DNA from: Lacinutrix jangbogonensis | GTDB lineage: Bacteria > Bacteroidota > Bacteroidia > Flavobacteriales > Flavobacteriaceae | Length of the DNA: 64,000 nucleotides | NCBI RefSeq assembly: GCF_000797445.1 | Contig: NZ_JSWF01000028.1 | Location: forward strand, 278,340 to 342,339 | Reading direction: 5' to 3' | Part shown: piece by piece, positions 58,914-64,000 of the stretch | Position numbering within the stretch: the stretch's first letter is position 1 | Layout: every line of letters begins with the position of its first letter | Program-made: the position numbers and the translations under genes | Notes under the pieces: model-generated | What the model saw: only the letters and a program-made list of their open reading frames with translations | Told to the model about the DNA's origin: nothing | The model's database searches: none

Positions 58914-61571
58914 TAAACATAGGTTTAACAATAGTTGCTTTCTTTTTATTTCAAAAGAGTTGTTTTTCTCAAACTACAATTTTAGGCACGGTAAAAGACA
59001 GTACTAATAATTTATATTCTACAAGTGTAATACTTAAAGATAGTTTGTCTAAATCAATTATTACTTATACCTATTCTAATAACAGAGGTGATTTCGAACT
59101 AAAAACAAATAAAACAGGTAAATTTAATTTAGTATTTATTGCCTTGGGCTATAAACCTAAAATCATTCCTATAGTCTTAACACTTAAAAAAGGCACCTCT
59201 TAAAATTAATGTTGTTTTAGATAGCCAACCAATGCATTTGGATGAAGTTATTATCCAAGCAGAAAAGTCAATTTCTATTAAAAAAGACACCATAAATTTC
59301 AAGACAAAATATTTTGTAAATGGCACAGAAAAAACGGTAGAAGACCTCTTGAAAAGAATTCCTGGGATTAATATTGATTCTGAGGGTATAATAAAAATAG
59401 GTAACCAAGAGATTGAAAAACTAATGATTGATGGAGATGACCTTTTTGAAAAAGGTTACAAAATTTTATCTAAAAATATGCCAGCCTATCCCATTGAAGA
59501 AGTTGAGGTTTTAAAAAACTTTTCTAACAATAGATTATTAAAAGGTATTGAAGAAAGTAATAAAGTTGCTCTAAATTTAAAATTAAACGAAAACGCGAAA
59601 AATATTTGGTTTGGCAATATTGAAACAAATATTGCTAATGATAGTTTTTACCAACTAAAAGGCAATTTGATGAACTTTGGTAAGAAAAATAAATATTTCT
59701 TTTTCACCAATTTCAACTCAATTGGTTACGATGCTACAGGTGATATTGAAAACTTAATTCGTCCTTTTCGTTATAATGAACCTGCAAGTATTGGAGATAA
59801 TCAAAAAGTAAACTCTTTATTGAATTTAGCACCAAACAATATTAATTTTAAAGAAAGCAGAACTAATTTTAACAATGCCAAATTAGTTTCGCTAAATGCT
59901 ATTTTTAATCCAACTAAAAAGTTAAAAATAAAAACACTAGGATTTTTAAATTTGGATGAAACGGACTTTTTTAGAAACTCAAGAGATTTTGTTAATGTGA
60001 GCAATACAAACTTTACTAATACACTAGATTATCAATTAGAAAACAAAAAGAGAGTAGCTTTTGGGAAATTAGACTTTACATACAATATCTCAAAAACTAA
60101 AATGTTAGAAGCCACAACCAAGTATAACAATGGCGATTTTAAAGACACATCTAATTTAATGTTTAATGGCAATTCTACTATTGAAAATTTACAATATCAA
60201 AACACACTTTTCGACCAAAAAATTAGCTATACAAACAAATTTAAAGACAAAAAAGTATTTTTGCTAACAGGACGTTTTATTGATGAAAAAACACCACAGT
60301 ATTATGCTATAAATCAATTTTTTTATCAAAATTTATTTCCTACAACTAACAATGTTACTAATGTAGAGCAGCAAAACACTAATCAAATGCAATTTACTGG
60401 TGTAAATGCACATTTATTAGACCGAAAAGATAATGGCAACTTAATTGAATTACAATTAGGTAACGAATATAGAAAAGATAGGTTAGAAACAACATTTTTA
60501 CTTTTTGAAAACAATATAGTTTTAGAACAACCAAACGAATATCAAAACAAAACTAATTATCAAGTTAATGATTTATATTTTAAAAGCAAATACAGATTAA
60601 AAATTAAAGATTTTGGTATAGTGGGTAAATTAAATGCGCATAAACTTTTTAACCAATTAGAAAATAATAATGTAAAGAGCAATCAAAATCCGTTTTTCAT
60701 CAATCCTAGTTTAGGTTTTGATTGGAAAATAAATGACAAAAATAAAATTATTTCTTCTTACTCTTACAATAGCACAAATGCAAAAGTTTTAGATGTATTT
60801 AGCAATTTTGTGTTAACTGATTTTCGTTCTTTCAATAAGGGAACAGCAAATTTTAACCAACTAAATGCTTCAAGTGCTGTTTTAAATTACCAACTTGGTA
60901 ACTGGAGCGATCGTTTTTTCACAAATACATTTATTATTTATAGCAAAAACCACGACTTCTTTACATCAAACACTGCTGTAGAACAAAACTTTACTCAAGC
61001 AGAAAAAACTCTGATTAAAGACCGAGAGTTTATAAGTTTTAATTCAAAATTAGATTATTATTTCAAATTTATTTCATCAAATTTAAAATTTGATTTAGGC
61101 TATATAAAAAGTGAATTTAAAAATATTGTAAATAATTCCAATTTAAGACTAGTAACCTCAAACAACTATAACTATGGTTTAGAATTACGTTCTGGTTTTA
61201 AAGGTATTTTCAACTACCATGTTGGCACTAAATGGACAAGGACAGAAATAGAGACTACAATAAATAATTCGTTTACAGATAATGTGAGTTTTTTGGATTT
61301 GTCATTTATTTTTAATAAAAAGCTAGATTTTCAATTACAATCTGAAATTTACTACTTTGGAAATTTACAAAACGATAACACGTATTATTTTTTGGATTTT
61401 GATGCAAGTTATAAACTCATTGATAACAAATTGACTTTAGGACTTACAGGTAAAAACCTATTTAATACCGAAAGATTTAGTAGTTTTTCAATTAGTGATA
61501 TTGGAAGTTCAACTACTGAATATAGATTACTGCCCAGATTTGTTCTTTTAAAATTGGAATACAGATTTTAA
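58889..61571 (+). CDS. TonB-linked receptor-like barrel protein, frame broken after the N-terminal domain
   Basis: The first frame (58889-59203) has a signal peptide (FFLFQKSCFSQ) and a carboxypeptidase-regulatory-like domain (TILGTVKDSTNNLYSTSVIL), and stops after LKKGTS. The second frame, open without a stop through the join, reads KKAPLKINVVLDSQPMHLDEVIIQ, then a plug-like domain (VEDLLKRIPGINID) and a long barrel ending VLLKLEYRF. The break is at the A6 tract 59186-59191 (one A too many, or two too few). The restored protein is about 893 residues. With the GLPGLI gene it forms a common Bacteroidota pair. Confidence 0.82.
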
Positions 61572-61729
61572 AAAAGTAACACTAAGTTCAAACAAGACAA
61601 TAGCTTTAGCGACTTTTTAATAAGCTACAGCCAAACCTTTATTTTACCTAGAATTATTATGTTTAAAGTAGCTTATAAGTTGTAGTTTAAAGTTTTTTTG
61701 TAATAATTAAACAGCACTAAAACAGTGTT

Positions 61730-62034
61730 TTACGTTTTTTACCGTAACGTAAAAATACCAAAAACCCATCTTTTCGATGAAATGCACAAATGCAGCCAAA
61801 ATAATTTGTGTAGTATTGATTTTTTTTAGGTTTATAAAGTATTCAATATTAGTTTGAGTTTTAGAAGCCTCAAATTACTGGAGAATAAAGGTTGCAACTT
61901 AATAACATGCGCATGTTTATTTTTAAACCTTACATTTCAGCTTCTAAAAAATGCTTCTAACCTTCTAAAAAATAGCTTCTTAATTTTATTAACCAACCAG
62001 TTAAAAAACAGAAACTGGTTTAAACTTTTAAATT
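61730..62034 (+). promoter_or_regulatory. Duplicated regulatory leader, copy B
   Basis: This counterpart of 57490-57793 has nearly the same length (305 bp). It contains TTACGT-TTTTTA-CCGTAA (61730-61747), GCACAAAT/ATTTGTGT (61784-61811), the same GTATTCAATATTAGTTTGAG block and AAGCCTCAAATTA block, GCTTCTAA-type repeats, and the hairpin AACCAGTT/AACTGGTT (61995-62020) before the ATG at 62035. The 158 bp between 61572 and 61729 hold no recognisable feature. Confidence 0.65.
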
Positions 62035-62616
62035 ATGAAATATACTAAAGTTATTCACGAGCACTTAAAAAATAGTAGAGAAGTGAGTAAAAAATTAAAG
62101 AAAATCAGTTTTCTTTTATTACTAGCTCTAACATTTTCATCTATAGTATTTGTTAGTTGTCAAAATGAAGAAGTTAACCCTGAACAAGAATTAACACAGA
62201 TAGATAGTGATGCATCTAAAATAGATAAACTTTTAGTAGATTATAAATCTAATTTAGTAAAAAAGGCTTCAACGCTAAAAGACGATCAAATCATAACTTT
62301 TGAAGTCGTTAAGAATTTAAAAACTGGTGAAATAACGATTCAGAATCAGAAAGTGGTAAGTTTCTTTCCCATAGACGAAAAATCGACTTACTATAATAAA
62401 ATTTCTGATTCTTACCAAGTAAGTTGCGATAGAGGAGGTGGCGGAAGTGATGATTGGAGTAAAGATTGTGATGGAAAATGGTCTTGTGGAAAACTTATTG
62501 CAGCTTGTCTTGACGAAGGTGGGTGTTCAACAATATGCGAGCAAGAAATGTCTAAAACTGGAAATATTGAAAAATTATATTCTTCAGTCGAAATCACCTA
62601 TATTCCAGTAAAATAA
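62035..62616 (+). CDS. Cys- and Gly-rich predicted lipoprotein, 193 aa
   Basis: No family is recognised. The protein has a basic N-terminus, a hydrophobic segment ending in a lipobox-like FVSCQNEE (Cys at about 42), and a charged middle part. A C-terminal Cys-rich part follows: CDRGGGGSDDWSKDCDG, WSCGKLIAACLDEGGCSTIC. The six or more closely spaced Cys suggest disulfides in an exported small domain. The long N-terminal extension before the hydrophobic segment is unusual; a later start is possible. It is controlled by leader copy B. Confidence 0.65.
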   Translation: MKYTKVIHEHLKNSREVSKKLKKISFLLLLALTFSSIVFVSCQNEEVNPEQELTQIDSDASKIDKLLVDYKSNLVKKASTLKDDQIITFEVVKNLKTGEITIQNQKVVSFFPIDEKSTYYNKISDSYQVSCDRGGGGSDDWSKDCDGKWSCGKLIAACLDEGGCSTICEQEMSKTGNIEKLYSSVEITYIPVK

Positions 62617-62635
62617 TTTTGGCATAACATGTATT

Positions 62636-62678
62636 TAAAAATTCTCTTCGCTCTTTTTTTGGGGTGAAGAGAATTTTA
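62636..62678 (+). terminator. Hairpin between the lipoprotein gene and the truncated gene
   Basis: AAAATTCTCTTC and GAAGAGAATTTT form a perfect 12-bp stem around a T-rich loop. It may terminate or attenuate transcription before the gene at 62690. Confidence 0.65.
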
Positions 62679-62689
62679 ATTACTAAAAA

Positions 62690-62959
62690 ATGAAACAGAT
62701 TCTATTTTTACTTATTATAACATTATATTCATACCAATGTTACTCGCAGAACATTATAATAGTAGATACTATAACAAAAAAACCTATTGCATTTGCTGCT
62801 ATAAAATTTAATGAAAATGGTTTTTATACATCAGATGATGGGATCTTTAATTTAAATAAAATTGATGCCAATTTACTTGAAGTCAATTTATTACTTGAAT
62901 CTAGCAAAACGAACACGTCTGACACCTATTTTAAGCTAGACAAAAACAACAAGTTATGA
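62690..62959 (+). pseudogene. Truncated carboxypeptidase-regulatory-like protein cut by the IS element
   Basis: The 89-residue frame has a signal peptide (KQILFLLIITLYSYQCYSQ) and the start of a carboxypeptidase-regulatory-like domain (NIIIVDTITKKPIAFAAIKF, GFYTSDDGIFNLNKID). It ends abruptly where the transposase region begins. Complete relatives continue as a larger domain or barrel. I infer interruption by the insertion sequence. Confidence 0.65.
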
Positions 62960-62999
62960 AGCCTTTTACTGCTTCTTTTTTATGTCGTTTTAAAGTGTA

Positions 63000-63902
63000 T
63001 TATCCTTTTAAAAATTCATTTATAAATTTGATTTTCCTGTTTTTAGTCAAGCCATTATGATTCCTCAATTTGTTTTTTAAATCTGAAAAATGACCATCAA
63101 TCATATTTGTTGTATTAGGTATATTTTGATCGAAATTATCATACCAAGTAAAGAGCCATTTTATATTTGTGTTTAGACTTCTATAAGCACTTCTGAGTCG
63201 TTTATGAGTATAGTAACTTTTTCCTGTTTCGAGGTTTGTAGTGCGCTCATTTAGGAAGCATTCCCATTTTGTAAACCATAATCCTAAGCCTCCAGCAAAA
63301 GATTCTTTATCGTTCTGTTTTAACAAGCTTACAAGTGCTTTAAGCTCAATTGAAGCAGGCATCTTAGGGTTTTTAGTTATGTATGGTCTTATGGTTGCAA
63401 CCTGATGAAACTGACAAAGCTGTACAGGTAAATTCTTAAACAATCCTAGAAGTCCCTTTCTTCCATCACAGACAATTGCAACTATAATATAGCCTCTTGA
63501 TATGAGGTGATTAACACCTTCTAAGTAAAGTGTATTAGTTTCTGAACGGACATAATACCAAAGTAGATTTTCTTTGGTGTAGGCGTCCTTAAATAACATC
63601 AAACCAAAGCTTCTACCCCAATAGGTTGTATCCATTAAAACTACAATTTTCCTCGGAATGCGCTCTGGAATTGTAACCTTGTATAAATCCATTTTTCGCT
63701 GGATAGTTCTCTTAGAACATCCGTGCTTTCTAGCAAGTTGCTGGTAAGTCTGTTTTCCTTTAGTATAGTCTTCCCAAATGATAGCAGGAATGACTTGTTT
63801 TCCTCCTGTAAAAAACGTGCCGCAGGATAAACATTTGTAGCGTTGTTTTTCATTTCTAATCCCATATTTTTTGGTTAGGGAACTCTTACAATAAACACAT
63901 TT
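63000..63902 (-). mobile_element. IS256-like transposase (variant zinc-binding type), with a probable frame break at its start
   Basis: The frame from about 63902 down reads CVYCKSSLTKKYG, RYKCLSCGTFF (two Cys pairs of a zinc ribbon), LARKHGCSKRTIQRKMDLY (helix-turn-helix), VVLMDTTYWGRSFG, VCDGRKGLLGLFKNLPVQLCQFHQ and TNMIDGHFSDLKNKLRNH. These are the DDE blocks of Mutator/IS256-like transposases. No ATG is in this frame. One more A in the A8 tract at 63900-63907 would connect it to a TTG start (LNKKKCVYC). The first ATG in the main frame (63692) lies after the zinc ribbon. Terminal repeats could not be identified with certainty; the element probably runs from about 62945 to beyond 63910. Confidence 0.8.
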
Positions 63903-64000
63903 TTTTTATTCAAAGCCTTTGATTTACTACAAACCTAATCAATATAAGGGCTAACAAGATTATCAGCAACCATTTTGTCTATTACATCAACATTTTATAC

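Overview
The window is chromosomal DNA of a marine-type member of the Flavobacteriaceae (Bacteroidota). The evidence is low GC, several promoters of the Bacteroidota form TAnnTTTG, a metalloprotease with a type IX secretion (T9SS) tail, a giant secreted protein with a gliding-motility type C-terminus, a PID-CTERM small protein, a GLPGLI-family protein and TonB-linked carboxypeptidase-regulatory/beta-barrel proteins. No rRNA operon, CRISPR array, prophage or replication origin is visible.

Layout. 1-12.8 kb: a SulP permease coupled to a tandem universal stress protein, a Na+/H+ antiporter, lepA, an outer-membrane barrel protein, a TolB-like lipoprotein, an M28 peptidase, and DUF4345 and SOUL proteins. 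12.8-23.2 kb: housekeeping genes (dusB, lolC/E-like permease, rbfA, methylmalonyl-CoA epimerase, a CAU tRNA, ribE, pdxA, yceD, rpmF, fabH, accB, accC). 23.3-28.5 kb: a secreted M43 protease, a DAO-type oxidase, mtgA and a GreA/B-like protein. 28.5-34.2 kb: one operon-like polyketide/lipid cluster (FAD reductase, methyltransferase, type III PKS, dehydratase, ketosynthase, ACP, phosphopantetheinyl transferase). 34.2-42.7 kb: an RNA-repair island. 42.7-57.5 kb: ABC ATPase, prolyl oligopeptidase, asd, mscL, alr, tdk, a T9SS giant protein, rsmI, M28 peptidase and a uracil-DNA glycosylase. 57.5-64 kb: an accessory region with a duplicated 305-bp leader, small secreted proteins, GLPGLI plus a TonB-linked receptor, and an IS256-like transposase.

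The most interesting part is the RNA-repair island. It holds an RtcB RNA ligase, a soluble SPFH protein with a threefold N-terminal repeat, a non-coding array, a TPR protein, the release factor PrfH, a very basic protein, an unknown 172-aa protein, and a WYL regulator fused to a phytanoyl-CoA-dioxygenase-like 2OG/Fe(II) oxygenase. The array has a divergent tRNA-Tyr followed by two tRNA-like modules in circularly permuted order: T arm first, acceptor stem closed by a short loop, then D arm. This is the order I recall for bacterial Y RNAs. Three copies of a 36-bp operator/promoter with identical length and internal spacing lie before rtcB, before the array and SPFH gene, and between the 172-aa gene and the WYL-PhyH gene. 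I infer a single regulon that senses RNA or ribosome damage.

A second theme is broken reading frames. At least three genes (rbfA, the PID-CTERM protein, the FAD reductase) and probably the transposase lose frame exactly at an A8 tract where A9 would restore it. Other single breaks occur in the T9SS giant protein and the TonB-linked receptor. Assembly error is the simplest reading, but the pattern deserves checking against reads.
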